Shown in pieces: positions 48,269-59,368 of a DNA stretch of 64,000 nt. A program made the position numbers and the translations under genes. Source of the stretch: Chlorops oryzae (lineage: Eukaryota > Arthropoda > Insecta > Diptera > Chloropidae); assembly GCA_020466095.1 (NCBI GenBank), contig CM035808.1, positions 9,021,012 through 9,085,011 on the forward strand. Reading direction: 5' to 3'. Each line of letters opens with the position of its first letter. Positions within the stretch are counted from its first letter, which is position 1. The notes under the pieces are model-generated. The model was not told the DNA's origin and did no database searches. It worked only from the letters and a program-made list of their open reading frames with translations.

Positions 48269-50184
48269 TTCAAAGGTTTTCAGGAGAGCTAAGTAACTAT
48301 ACCATACCATGCTCTCTCCTCTGCTTCTTACTTTTTAAAATTTTTTTCATTATCAAAAAAATCAACCCTGTTCTTTTGGACTCTCCTGTTGCAGCGTAAA
48401 ATTGATTATTGAGGCTCCTTTAAACAATAAAACGATTTCGTTTAAAAGCAAAAACGTTCGTCCCATTTTTGCATGCTTTTTACATACATACATACTTATC
48501 TATAAAAGTTTCTTCTCTCTCAACGATCAGATACTTAAACCTGCTTCCCAATAACGTGGCCGATTTTTCGGACCAACAACTTTGTGTAAAAATTGCCAAT
48601 AAACTACCTTGCCATATCTCGCTGATGCCATCTACAACAAGTCTCTTCTCTTCTTTTATTTGAACAAAGTGAAGAAGAATCAGAAAAAGAAAAGTAGAAT
48701 AATGCAAAAAAAAAAAAAAAACCGTTAGTATTACTTACAGCAAGCCTTCTTCGGTCGCAATTTAATTTAACAGTAACTTGCTCAATAAAAAACTTTTCAA
48801 ATTTAGTAATCGGCGAAAAGTTTTTTATCGCCATCGAGACAGTAAGTGCATAAGTTACTTATGATTTTTCCCGAGAGATACCTACCAAAGAGAGAGAGAG
48901 AGAGAGAGTGGGAGTGAATCGAGCATCCATAGAATAACGGGTTCGATAGACTCGTGCAATCGAATCGGTACAGGCTGAGCTTTGAACATTACCTGATTGC
49001 CCATTGCTGCCCACCACAGTCTACAGCCAACGGAAATTCAATATACGAGGTCCTGCGATGTGATGTGATCCGATGCGATGCGATGCGATACGATGCGTCG
49101 CAACGAAGCGAGACGAGACACAAGCGGAAAAGTGAAAAAAAAAGGACAATGAAAATAAAACATAAAACTTTTTCTGTTCGCAAATAAGTTTTAAATGGTT
49201 TCGACTTCGATTTCGATTTCATTTTGACTTCGATGTTGCTACTTTTGTTGATGTTGCCTCGCTGCCAGTTGCCAGTGCACCGTTCACCGGAACACAATGC
49301 AACAATTGGCAAACGGTTAGTTTGGGAGTCGCGATAGTTTTGCTCCTGTTGCTCACATTGCATTCAGTCTTGTCGTGTTAAGCTCCCTCTTTGCAACATT
49401 CAACATTTTGTTGTGAAAACATTGAAAATCAATTAGATTTGATGGTGCGATGGTATCCACCCACCGACAGCCTACCAAACACTCACCTACATACCTGCAT
49501 ACCCCTTCGCCTAGTTGCCTTCCACAGATCAATAATTCGTTCGTTCGATGCGAAAGTTTTACGAGCAAATTAATAGAAAAACTTTTCTGATTTTACAATG
49601 GTCACCGTAAAGCATTTAAATGTGTTTATGCTCTGTAAAGAATCGCAAATAAAGCTTTGCGAAAGTTTCGCTTAACTGAGGCAATAAAAATTCCTCTTAA
49701 AAAAAAAAGGGTAAACATTCACTTGAAATAGACAAAAAGTTTTTTATTTGTTTCTTTTTTTCGGAAATATTAAAATTCAGAATTACTGTAGGACCCAAGA
49801 AAAGAATTGGAGACAGGAGTAAGTGACGTTTTCATTTCTACGTCCTTTAAAGCTTTGGATTAAGATGTAGTTTAAATTGCAATAAAATCGAGGATTATTC
49901 AACGAAAAAAGTTCAGACAGACTTTATCCTTTGAGATAAGCATGTTGTGACTTTGTCATCCAAACTTTCACATTCTCGGTAATTGCTATAGAGACGTGTC
50001 AAATTATGACATCACTCATTTAAGTATCAAAATCACCATAAATTATATTCTTCCTCAAACAAGAGGGATATATATCCAACAAGAAAATTGGGAAATTTGA
50101 CCAGCATTAAGACAATTTGACCTTTATTGGCCAGGTTGCACCTATATCAAATGTTTGTCTTAAACAATTTCTGAGTCCAAAGTA
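48269..50184. other. Non-coding stretch
   Basis: GA repeat near 48891-48908; GATGCGATGC-like repeats near 49070-49095. No gene supported. Confidence 0.5.
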
Positions 50185-50278
50185 TCCCGGCTGTAAGTTC
50201 TACCGCGGCGCTAGCTAGGCCCTAGCTTCATCTAGTTAGCGCCCGGCTAGTAATATCCAGCTAGCGCCTAGATCATAT

Positions 50279-50481
50279 GGGCATTTCCAGAAAAAGTAAA
50301 TTTTTTGTCGCATCCGTATATAGCTGATTGCCATTCGGGACTGTATAGAAACTTTGAAAAAACATATAAGTCCGCATAAGCTGCAGGAAATTATTGAGAA
50401 GCAAAAGTACTATTTACCGCATAATTGAATTTGGGACTTAAAATGGCTCATTTAAGTGTCGCGTCCGTTTGGAAATGCCCA
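50279..50481. mobile_element. Nested MITE with TA target duplication
   Basis: Ends TGGGCATTTCCA and TGGAAATGCCCA are perfect inverted repeats, flanked by TA (50277-50278 and 50482-50483). GTCGCATCCG and GTCGCGTCCG recur inside. 203 bp. Confidence 0.8.
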
Positions 50482-50689
50482 TATGTCAATCACTTTGTTT
50501 GACATAAGATTTATTTTCACGTCCCCTTGACGGGGTATTAGTTAAAGTTCTCATCTAGATCGCACCTCATTGGTTACAATATCGCTACACAAAGCACACC
50601 CCATATATTTCCACGAATTTAAACTAAGTGAGAATTATAAAAAAAAATTTTGTCTCAAATTTTCTCTCTGGGTTCTAGCTAGGCCCGTG

Positions 50690-50765
50690 GCTCTGAGATA
50701 GCGTAGGGGATGCGTGCTATGCTCTTGATCCCAGGGTCCGAGGTTCGATTCCCGGCACAGGCAAA
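50690..50765 (+). repeat. tRNA-like module
   Basis: TAGCGTAGGGGA (50699-50710) matches an A box and GGTTCGATTCC (50742-50752) matches a B box at normal tRNA spacing. This is the best Pol III promoter match in the window. No clear acceptor stem. Confidence 0.55.
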
Positions 50766-50806
50766 ACGGAGTGTAATGTTCCAAGCCTAGCACTGGTTTT
50801 TAAAAA

Positions 50807-50906
50807 NNNNNNNNNNNNNNNNNNNNNNNNNNNNNNNNNNNNNNNNNNNNNNNNNNNNNNNNNNNNNNNNNNNNNNNNNNNNNNNNNNNNNNNNNNNNNN
50901 NNNNNN
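50807..50906. other. Assembly gap of 100 N
   Basis: Exactly 100 N, the usual placeholder for a gap of unknown size. It splits the tRNA-like element from the BEL/Pao fragment. Confidence 0.99.
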
Positions 50907-51110
50907 AACGTTGCAGTCGGTACGCTGGTCCTAATAGTAGATGATAATTTACCTTCATATAAATGGTCTATGGGACGAGTGGAAAGCGCTATCGCTGGTG
51001 TCGACGGATACATTCGAGTCGTGACGATCCGAACTCCAAGAGGCATCACAAAACGGAACATCTACAAAATTTGTCCTATTCCTCGCAACACCGAAGAAGT
51101 CACCGTTTAA
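50907..51110 (+). pseudogene. C-terminal 67 residues of a BEL/Pao polyprotein
   Basis: An open frame from the gap edge to TAA contains VGTLVLIVDDNLPSYKW, GRVESAIAGVDGYIRVVTIR and KRNIYKICPIP. This matches the domain that ends BEL/Pao Pol proteins after integrase (DUF5641 type, pattern VGDLVLIxDDNxPPxxWxxGRV...VRVVxVRT). The frame is intact here, but the rest of Pol is absent or lies in the gap, so this is a fragment. About 100 bases after the stop comes a purine-rich tract (GGCGGGAGTA) and then the LTR, the normal order for the 3' end of such an element. Confidence 0.8.
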
Positions 51111-51227
51111 CTATTGTAGAATAACTTTGCATATATATAGTTACTTTTTATATTTTCTCTTATGAATTCGCTAAGGATAGAGTAAATTTTTTGTTGAAAG
51201 TATTTTAATCCTTTCAAGGCGGGAGTA

Positions 51228-51647
51228 TGTTAACGCCAATTCACTTATAGAAATTGTAAAGTCATTTTGGTCAAAATCAACCCACTGTAATTTGCATTAA
51301 ATTTGACCACCAGAAGCACATTTACTATTTCTCCATTCTCTCTCTCTCTCATTCTATAATGTTAAGATCGTACATATTCACACACATTCATACACCTAGC
51401 ATAAGCATTGAAGCTCTCTGAACAGACTTACGTTTTCTATTCTCGCTCTTTCTATTTTTTATAAATCTACACACATGTACATACATTCATACTCTTCGAA
51501 TACTCACTGCAGTTGTCATATGAAATAAAAATTAGTTTTTAAGAAGCAAGCATCAAAGACAGACGCCTTTTTCATTTGCCTTCGATTTTGATGCAAATTG
51601 CAATTGTTAAGACTCCGCTTAAACAAAATAGTTTTGGCGAAAACATT

Positions 51648-51648
<1 letters not shown>
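51228..51648 (+). mobile_element. 3' LTR of the BEL/Pao element (right end lost in poly(T))
   Basis: Starts TGTTAACGCCAATTCAC directly after the purine tract and runs to GCGAAAACATTG. The complete version at 51787-52213 shows the LTR should end TTATCA, but here a 51-nt T run replaces those bases. Confidence 0.75.

Positions 51649-51699
<51 letters not shown>
51649..51699. repeat. 51-nt poly(T) tract
   Basis: An uninterrupted T run between two inverted LTR copies. It is the source of spurious poly-Lys frames on the - strand. Confidence 0.95.
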
Positions 51700-51700
<1 letters not shown>

Positions 51701-51786
51701 GAATGGGTAATTTTCTTAACTTTAAAATTCCCAACAAGAATGTCATATAAGACAAGAGGCGCGCGTGGCCTTTCAAGGCGGGAGTA

Positions 51787-52213
51787 TGATAACAATGTTT
51801 TCGCCAAAACTATTTTGTTTAAGCGGAGTCTTAACAATTGCAATTTGCATCAAAATCGAAGGCAAATGAAAAAGGCGTCTGTCTTTGATGCTTGCTTTTT
51901 AAAAACTAATTTTTATTTCATATGACAACTGCAGTGAGTATTCGAAGAGTATGAATGTATGTACATGTGTGTAGATTTATAAAAAATAGAAAGAGCGAGA
52001 ATAGAAAACGTAAGTCTGTTCAGAGAGCTTCAATGCTTATGCTAGGTGTATGAATGTGTGTGAATATGTACGATCTTAACATTATAGAATGAGAGAGAGA
52101 GAGAATGGAGAAATAGTAAATGTGCTTCTGGTGGTCAAATTTAATGCAAATTACAGTGGGTTGATTTTGACCAAAATGACTTTACAATTTCTATAAGTGA
52201 ATTGGCGTTAACA
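51787..52213 (-). mobile_element. Second LTR copy, inverted
   Basis: A 427-bp reverse complement of the LTR at 51228, from TGATAACAATGTTTTCGCC to GGCGTTAACA. The sequence just before it (CTTTCAAGGCGGGAGTA) is the same purine tract that precedes the forward LTR, so the LTR is flipped relative to its tract. Confidence 0.8.
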
Positions 52214-52309
52214 GAATGAAAAAACATTTATTCTTGACGGCCCTCATAGTTTCTAACAGTATTGGAGGCACCTGAGGAAAGAACAACCCTATTTTTTATA
52301 AAGAAATTT

Positions 52310-52923
52310 TTGTCGTGGTCATTGATACTGAAGGGCGGTTTTTCGATTGAAGGAACGATGGAGCTGGCTGCTCCAGGCAGGCGTATGAGCTCCTTCGAGT
52401 ACATTGAGCCATTCCAAGTGGACTTATTGTCCTATTTGTCTAGAAATCCCAGAAAATGATTTAATTTTTCAGCACGATAATGTGCCCAGACACTCGAAGA
52501 ATCAGGTTCCAAACTGGCTACGATGCAAAAATATTGATATAATGAAATGGTAAGCCTGCTCTCCGGACATGGACCGGGGCTCGTTGGGGGCAAAATGCAG
52601 GAAATGCCGCCTCCTCCAAACCGGCCTCAATAAAAATACCTTCATAAAAATGGAAATAAATATGATTTGGCGCCCGGGGCGGATGCCTCCGTCGAGCCCC
52701 CTATCTACTCTACTGGACTGAATAGAAAAACTTTGGGGGATTCTTGTGCGTCGAATTTATGCCATCAGTAAGCAAAACGAGACGGTTTGGGAGCTTAAAA
52801 TGGCGATTATTTCGTATTGGGACTCTCTCGAGGCGAGCAGTCTCAAATCACTGGGCGACAGCAAGCCAAGTAGAATTTTCGAGCTACTTAATTGAAAAGA
52901 AAGGACGACCAACACACTATTAA
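52310..52923 (+). pseudogene. Tc1/mariner-type transposase remnant
   Basis: This is the C-terminal half of a Tc1/Tc3-like DDE transposase. The left part reads GGFSIEGTMELAAPG, then after a break FQHDNVPRHSKNQVPNW (second catalytic Asp in the HDN motif) and ACSPDMD. The right part resumes with IEKLWGILVRRIYAIS, where E of the IEKLW motif is the third catalytic residue, and continues through PSRIFELL. After a frameshift near 52890 it ends IEKKGRPTHY plus TAA. A 144-bp insertion (52575-52718), an in-frame TAA before ACSPDMD and several frame changes show it is dead. The N-terminal DNA-binding part and the element ends were not found. Confidence 0.8.
52575..52718. mobile_element. Small insertion inside the Tc1 transposase remnant
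   Basis: 139 foreign bases plus a 5-bp duplication TGGAC (52570-52574 and 52714-52718) interrupt the transposase between ACSPDMD and IEKLW. The insert is GC-richer than its host. It has GGGGCTCG near the left end and CGAGCCCC near the right, but no protein or known family. Confidence 0.65.
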
Positions 52924-54930
52924 AATAAGATCTTAATTTTTTTTTTTTTTTTTGTTATCAGAATTAAGCTTTTGTTTCAAGAAATTAGAACTGCGGCCAA
53001 TTTAATGGACACCCCAAAAAGACCCTATAAGAACGTGTGTAACGGAATAGAAACAGGGGCTATTCTTGTTGTTGTTCTTCACAAACCTACGGCTACTTTC
53101 TTCATCATATTTAGTATTTCTCTTTTCGCTTCAATATTCTTGCTATATTTAAGAAAAAATTCACTGGACATGAGAGTCAAATTCGATTAGACCTTGAAAA
53201 TGCCCACAGTTATAAAAATAAAAAATAAAAGACTAACAAACTTTTTTGTTCAAAATCATTTTCTATACGAAAAGTCCTTTGTCCTGGAATGGAAATTAAA
53301 AATCCACAGCAACCTCTTCTAAAACTCCAGATAAAAGAGATTATTTGACAAGAATCCAATTTGTAATTCTTTTCCTCTTCGTTATCCTTTCGTACCTGTT
53401 CCGGAAAAGGCTCCTCATCGAATCGAAGCAGCAGAATTGTACATAAACAAGGACAAAATGCTCAAGATTTACTTGGCCTAATCAAGTTTCTTTTATATTT
53501 AAATAACCCAAATAGCATCGACGACAACAGCAAGCCACAAAATAAGACCAACAAAAGAGTACCCAGTAACAACAAAAGCGACTGCGACTGCCGGTGCGGC
53601 TGTGGGTGCGGGTGCGGGCCGTACAAGAGGTTAACTCAATAAAAACTGATTTACTCCTTTGAACTTTGCCCCGGAAGGGGTTGAAATTCCTTTGATTTCA
53701 CGAACATTTTAGGACGAACTAATTGCAAACGAGGTTATTTGTGTTCCCATTATTGTTGCTTGTTATTGCTTGTTATTTTTGTTGTTGTTGTTGTCATTTG
53801 TTGTAATTTTTTGTGGCCATTTGTTGTTGTTTATGTTGCAATGATCAAGAAGGGTCTCAAATGATAACGACCATCATGGTTGTAGACGATGATAACACTG
53901 ACGATGTTGATGATGATTATGATGATGATGTTGATGGAGAAAACGATGATGATGTTAATTTGGCCAAAATTGTGTTTTTTAAGACACACCGTAATTACTA
54001 TTTCACTTTGCCTCTGAATACTGGGGTATTTTTAAGACATCTCCATCAGGTGGTTTCGACCAGGACGACGTCATAAACAAGTCCATCGATACCATCATCA
54101 TGCTGTTGGTATTTTGTTTTCAGCACCAGCATAATTGTTGACACCATGAGGCAGCACCTTTGTGATAGCTGCGTTAGTGTTGAATTGTTTTTTTCTCTCT
54201 CTCTTTTGTTTTTTGGTCGTCAGCACAAAATTCATCTAGAGTCGAAAGGCTAGACACAGCAATGACGATGATTGCCTCGACAAGTTCGCTCCATCAGCGG
54301 CAAGGCTCTTCACTTCCTATGCCTACGTTAGACTCTTTCGATTTCATTTATATGCTAATAAAACAACAAAAGTTTGCGACGAGTCGCCATCACTGCCAGT
54401 GTTGCTTTATATTTATGCATGTACGTTCCGCATGCAATGCCCGTCATTATGACGTAAGGATGACTTTTACTAGAAATCGCACTCCCAATATTCTTTACCA
54501 ATTTCTATGAAGTCTTTCCCGTTTTTGGTTTATTTAGCTGGACTTTGCTTAAAATAGAATTTTCTAACGATTTCAAAATGGATGAGGCTATAATTTTCTT
54601 GTGTAGGTTTCGCCATTAAATGAAAGCCCAGTGAAGCCATATTTTTTTGGGTAAAAAAATAATCGGTTATATCGAGGAATAACAAGTAAGTTTATCTCAA
54701 GAAAGCGAGATAGAATTAGGTTTTAAAGTAGGTCGAAACTACGCTGCTTTTTGACAACCTCATTCGCTGGAATGGGCAGATTTATCCTATATTTTGATTT
54801 GCTTAAACGATTTTCTCCCGTAACCCAAAAAAAAAAACAAGCAATACTTTGTGGAAGTGGGCCCGCCACATGAACTTTCTTCCTACATCTGTCATTCGTC
54901 TTGGTCAACCTATGTTTCGAATTTGAAGTT
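52924..54930. other. Non-coding stretch with simple repeats
   Basis: Poly(T) near 52938-52952, a GGTGCGGGTGCGG patch near 53592-53616, TTG repeats near 53780 and GATGAT repeats near 53885-53950. No gene supported. Confidence 0.5.
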
Positions 54931-54949
54931 TCTATGCCTTTTTATCGAA

Positions 54950-55240
54950 AGTTACGATAAATGTCAATTTTTAGGCGTGGCAGTTCCCGAATATCGCCAA
55001 TTAGGATCATAATCGGGCTCCAATATACCTGTGTATCAATTTTTGACGTGCTTGGTACAGCCGTTTGGAAGGAGATCCTACCAGAAACGGACGGGCAGAC
55101 GGACAGACGGACATGTCTAAATCGATTCAGTTTTCGATCCTCAACAAGAACTTTTGTATTTGTCTATATCTACGGAGCTTAGTTATCGCTGTTACAAGAC
55201 ACGCGCAAAACTAATATACCCTGCTTACGCTGGGTAGAAT
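54950..55240. repeat. Dispersed repeat of a kind common in fly genomes
   Basis: Contains GACAGACGGACATGTCTAAA, TCGATTCAG and AATATACCCTGCTTACGCTG. In my recollection these word combinations recur in non-coding repeats of Drosophila and relatives. No ends were resolved. Confidence 0.45.
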
Positions 55241-55868
55241 TACCGGCTTTAAGAAATGATGGCAAACTGTCTATAGTCAGCAATATCGACAACCGAGGTG
55301 ATTGTCATATATTCTCGATAGTAGAACACTTTGATATTCCCATCGCTAGTTTGACATAGTTTAGTGGTTTTTGCCAGAATTAGTTTTTTATTAGTATATA
55401 ACCGGTTATTTACTGGTTATACCGAAAAATTGAAACTGAGGATATTTTTTTCGCATTTTCTGCTCTCTGAGGGTCTTAGTTTACTCACATTGAACGCTAT
55501 TATGCTATTCCTTTGTTCCTTCGGTTATCCCGAAAAATTATTAAAAGTTATTGTTTTCAGATCCTAATGTAAAATTATGGGAACGGTTCTTCACAAAAGA
55601 GCTGTGTTTGTCAATTTGTTTTCCATTTTTTGTATTTTGGCGATGTTCTTGAAACTGTCTCTTAATGGATTCTTATTGAAAAGGGGCCAGTTTATATAGG
55701 GAGTTCAGTTGAAGTTCAACTGACCGGAGATCAATTGGTTATTTGTATTTCTGCCTCGTTATGTGTAGTTACATAATCATATATTTCCTCATATGTATTT
55801 CTGGGCCCAATAATTTGTACAATTTGAGAGTCATTTCGGACTCAAACATATGAAAATTTTTCCTGCTA

Positions 55869-55955
55869 CAGTAGTTTCGCTATATAAGAACCCGTTTATA
55901 AGAAAATTCTTTCTTATAAAAAAGAAACCGAGTTTCTTATATAGCGAAACTACTG
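55869..55955. mobile_element. 87-bp MITE with TA target duplication
   Basis: Ends CAGTAGTTTCGCTATATAAG and CTTATATAGCGAAACTACTG are perfect inverted repeats, flanked by TA (55867-55868 and 55956-55957). Confidence 0.85.
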
Positions 55956-55999
55956 TAATACTTTTCGAATCTACTTGATAGAAAGGCGGCCCCTAGGGT

Positions 56000-56420
56000 T
56001 TACTGCCTTTTCCTAGCTAGTGCTAGGCAGTAACATAAGAAATGTTCAATAGTTTCCTTCTCATAAGGGTTATTGCAATTTTTGCAGTGTCTGTTATGCA
56101 CTAGCCCAAGTTTGGCTGCGTGCACCCCTATAGGCCAGTGCTCAGTACAGACTGCGGTAAGTCTGAAGATGTCCCTTCTACTATGGGAGAGCAAGTCCTT
56201 TGTTCTACGCATGTTGAATTCAGGCCATATTAATTTTGAGACTCTGCAGGCAGGCAAGTTTTTCCATTTTAACTGTGCCATACCCAAGAAGTGTCTTTAG
56301 ATCTTGTCTTTGATCGAGGCTAATGATGCTGCCACATGCAGCTCTGAAGAAATTTCTGATAGGGATCCCTGTTTCGCCAGAGAATCGGCTATTTCATTCC
56401 CCTCTATGCCACAATAGGTG
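56000..56420 (-). pseudogene. RNase H and zinc-knuckle-like tail of a LINE
   Basis: On the - strand, KHTYCGIEGNEIADSLAK is the last conserved RNase H block (HxGxxGNExAD). It is followed by a linker and a tail with GVHAAKLGLVHNRHCKNC and then ETIEHFLCYCLALA. This layout, RNase H followed by a CxxC...HxxxC tail, is found in Jockey/LOA/R1-type non-LTR retrotransposons. An in-frame TAA lies just before GMAQLKW, and the upstream reverse transcriptase is absent, so it is a dead fragment. Confidence 0.7.
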
Positions 56421-56429
56421 TGCTTTGAA

Positions 56430-58518
56430 ATTTCTTTGCCATAATAACGTAAAACCTTTTTCCCTTGCATTCAAATTTGTTCTTTTAATTGTATTGATTT
56501 GCCAATTTTCCTCCCTTCCATGACGAATGATCAAAGGAAAAAAAATTTTTTTTTTATTCATTAATTTAACCCTTCAGGTTTTTCCAACCTTAATTAAATA
56601 TTTGCAAACTTTTGTTCTTTTATAAAACTCTCAACAAACTAATCAAAACCTCTTGACCACCTTTTCAATAACATCGAGCCTTTTCTTTTATCCCTGCCAA
56701 TAAATAATCTATTAATTTTAAAAGAAAAGAAAAGAAAAGAAAAGAAAAGAAAAGAAAAGAAAAAGAAGAAAATCGAAAATATTATGAAATATTGTCGAAC
56801 CATAAAATTATAAAGTATCCTTTGATTATATCAACAACGAATAAATCAAATCCAATTCGAAATTTCACGGTTCTCTTTGTTTTATTTTGCGGTAGCAATA
56901 ATTTTTCCAAAAGAAAATATGAACCAAAATATGAAAAAAGAAAGAACCACAACAACAAGAAAATTTCACAAATCAGCCCAAACTGGAGAAGCAACAGGAT
57001 ACAATATGGCTTTGCGTCAGAAAGAAGGAAAATTGCAAACAAAAGAACAAAACCAGATGATAACTAATGAAATAAAGGAAACAAAATGAAAAGCGCCAAT
57101 TACAGATGACTGCAATATAACCAGACAAAAAAAGAGAGAGAGGGAGAGAGAGAGCGAGGAAAAGAGTGAACGGAAAATAATGAATTCGTTGCCAATAACG
57201 AGCCGCATAGAAGTAATAAAATTTTTTATTGAAATCATTTTCAGCTCACATAACAGAATTCCTAAAGAAAAATACCCAAAAAATAAAAATAAAATAAAAT
57301 AAAAACAGGCTGGAGTCGAGGAAAGTAGTAAGTTTGCGTGATGCCGCAATAAAAAATAAGAGAAAAGCGAAAGAAATAAATATGAAAACAAAAATGAAAA
57401 AAAAATTGGTTAGCAAAGAAAATAGAGCAAAACGAACCAAGATGAACGCTCACGAGCCGAAGGAATGTCTGCACTAAGTAAGACCGTTTGTAATGTGCCA
57501 TAACGGAAGCGGAAATGTCTGTAATGCAATATGGCAATTTCCGTTGTAATGATACTCCGAAAGTACAAGTTGAGGAACTAAATTGCATGCTAGTCGAAAG
57601 TAGAGAAGAGGAAAAACCGAATACTATGTACTCACACATTAGTTGTCGCTATAAAGCACGTTTTGTATCAAAGCAGTGAAAAGGTGAGTTAAACTGGAAA
57701 ATATGGAGCAATAAGAAAAAATATCACACTGGATATCGATATGTCGGTTCCATTGAATCGAACCGAGTTCGATTTTGATATTGCACTAGTTACACAAACA
57801 GATCACGAAGGGTCTTTATTAGTAGTATCCTTTTGAAGGCGTATCTACATATCGTGGTCTCTGCAAATGAAAATCAATCGAACTGAACTTCAGCTCTTCA
57901 AAAGAACTGATTTTATTTTTAAGCACAAAGAAATCTCAATGCGATTCCCAAATTGTTTCTAAAGTAGTTCGATTTCAATGGATTTGAAAAAAAAAAAGAA
58001 AAAAAATGAAAAACCAAACATTGATCGCGGCCCAAGGCGTGTCTGATTTATTTGTGTTTTCCTTTTTATATTTTCATATCGCTTTAAATATTCCACATTC
58101 TATGTTCCGCTTTCTAAAGTAAGCACTTAGGTACTTTATAAAATCGCAATCGATTCGCTTTTGAGAATTCATGTACTCCCTTTGGGAGAATTTTTTGAAA
58201 TTGTTACTTTTCAAAGCTCATAAAAAATGGAACGCTATCAGTTTTATACGCACAATGTGGGAACTGCATATGTTTATGTTCACATACATAGAAACATGAA
58301 TAATTTTTTTTTCAAAACCATTCGCATTCCAATATGGTTGAACTATTTTTGATAGATTTGTTCGAAAAATTCTTACACTGAGAAAAATATTCAAGAGCTT
58401 TTAACTTTAAATACCCGATAGATCAGAAAATCGTAGTCTTAAGCTCTGAATGGCATATGAATGGAAATGATGGAAAGGTCCTTGAATCGTTGATTTCTGT
58501 ATTAGTTTGCTCTCATTA
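56430..58518. other. Non-coding stretch
   Basis: AAAAG repeat at about 56721-56765, GAGA tract near 57132-57155. Several 70-125-residue frames on both strands at 56780-57640 are biased by A/T runs and have no motif. No gene supported. Confidence 0.5.
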
Positions 58519-59366
58519 CCCAGCAAACATTTTCTGAGTGCTCCGAAATATGAGTCCGAAATGAGTCTGAAATATATGTAAAATAAGAGGCTCATATTTT
58601 TGTGTCCGAAATGTGTCAAAAATATGAAGAAAATAAGACCCTCTATATATGAGTCCTATTTGAGTCAGAAATATGTCGATTATAAGAGCCTCATATTTCG
58701 GAGTCCAAAATGAGTCAGAGATATGTCGAAAATAGGAGGCTCATATTTATGAGTCCTATATGAATCAGAAATATGTCGAAAGTACGAAAAATAAAATAAA
58801 TTTGAATTTGACTTTAAACGAAAAAAATCGCTGACTTTCGTTTCAGCTAACATGGTGTCATGGGTAAGCACATGACTAGAAAGCAAGAGTTGCGAGGTTC
58901 AAACCCGACACAGGAGAATAGATTTGATGTACATTGAAAAAAATATTTGAAATTATAAAAAAGTAAAACTCGAGAAATGTGTGTGCATTAATCAATAAAT
59001 TTTTTTACTGCATACGATTATAAATATCAATCAAATTTTTTTTAGTCTTTTTAAACTCATAAATATTAGTGCGATAGAGTTCATATATGGCTTTTATATG
59101 AGCGGAAGAAAGATTCAGATATGAGTGCGATAATAGTCATATATGGCTCATATTAAGAAGAAAATAAGAGTCAGATATGAGAGCAGAAAGAGTCATATAT
59201 GACTCCAAAATGTTTCCCTTCGTTATATGACTTCGGACTCATATAAGACGACCTTCGCAGGAAGGGAAACACGCTCCTTAAGACTCTTAAAAGAGTTCAA
59301 TATGAGGGCTCCGGCTCCTATAAGGATTCATATATGAGTCTTTTAGGACTCAGAATGTTTGCTGGG
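58519..59366. mobile_element. CCCAGC-family element with tandem repeats and a tRNA-like module
   Basis: Ends CCCAGCAAACATTTTCTGAG and CTCAGAATGTTTGCTGGG are inverted. TA flanks each side (58517-58518 and 59367-59368). The left third holds roughly 60-bp tandem units built on GAGTCAGAAATATGTCGAAA. A tRNA-like module sits at 58846-58914. 848 bp, no protein. Confidence 0.75.
58846..58914 (+). repeat. tRNA-like module inside a DNA element
   Basis: TGGTGTCATGGGTAAGC resembles an A box, and GGTTCAAACCC (58896-58906) is a near-canonical B box. CATGACTAGAAAGCAAGAG matches the module at 40813. The 5' and 3' arms do not pair as an acceptor stem. Confidence 0.5.
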
Positions 59367-59368
59367 TA

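Larger units (their letters stand above)
50185..50806. mobile_element. CCCAGC-family element (cut by assembly gap) with tRNA-like module
   Basis: Starts TATCCCGGCTGTAAGTTCTA, then GCTAGCGCC-rich repeats. CTCATTGGTTAC (50576-50587) matches CTCATTGGCTAC in the 34637 element. A tRNA-like module follows at 50690-50765. The right end is lost in the N gap. It contains the nested MITE at 50279-50481. Confidence 0.45.

Noticed and set aside
50690..50765. Functional tRNA gene
   Set aside because: A and B boxes fit, but I could not form a 7-bp acceptor stem, and related modules sit inside mobile elements.
51516..51843. Lysine-rich - strand frames
   Set aside because: They are translations of the 51-nt T tract within the inverted LTR pair.
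53813..54076. Aspartate-rich frame near 53900
   Set aside because: Produced by GAT repeats; no conserved domain.
57017..57639. Overlapping 124-125-residue - strand frames
   Set aside because: Phe/Leu/Ser-rich translations of GA- and A-rich + strand sequence; several frames overlap, as expected for low complexity.
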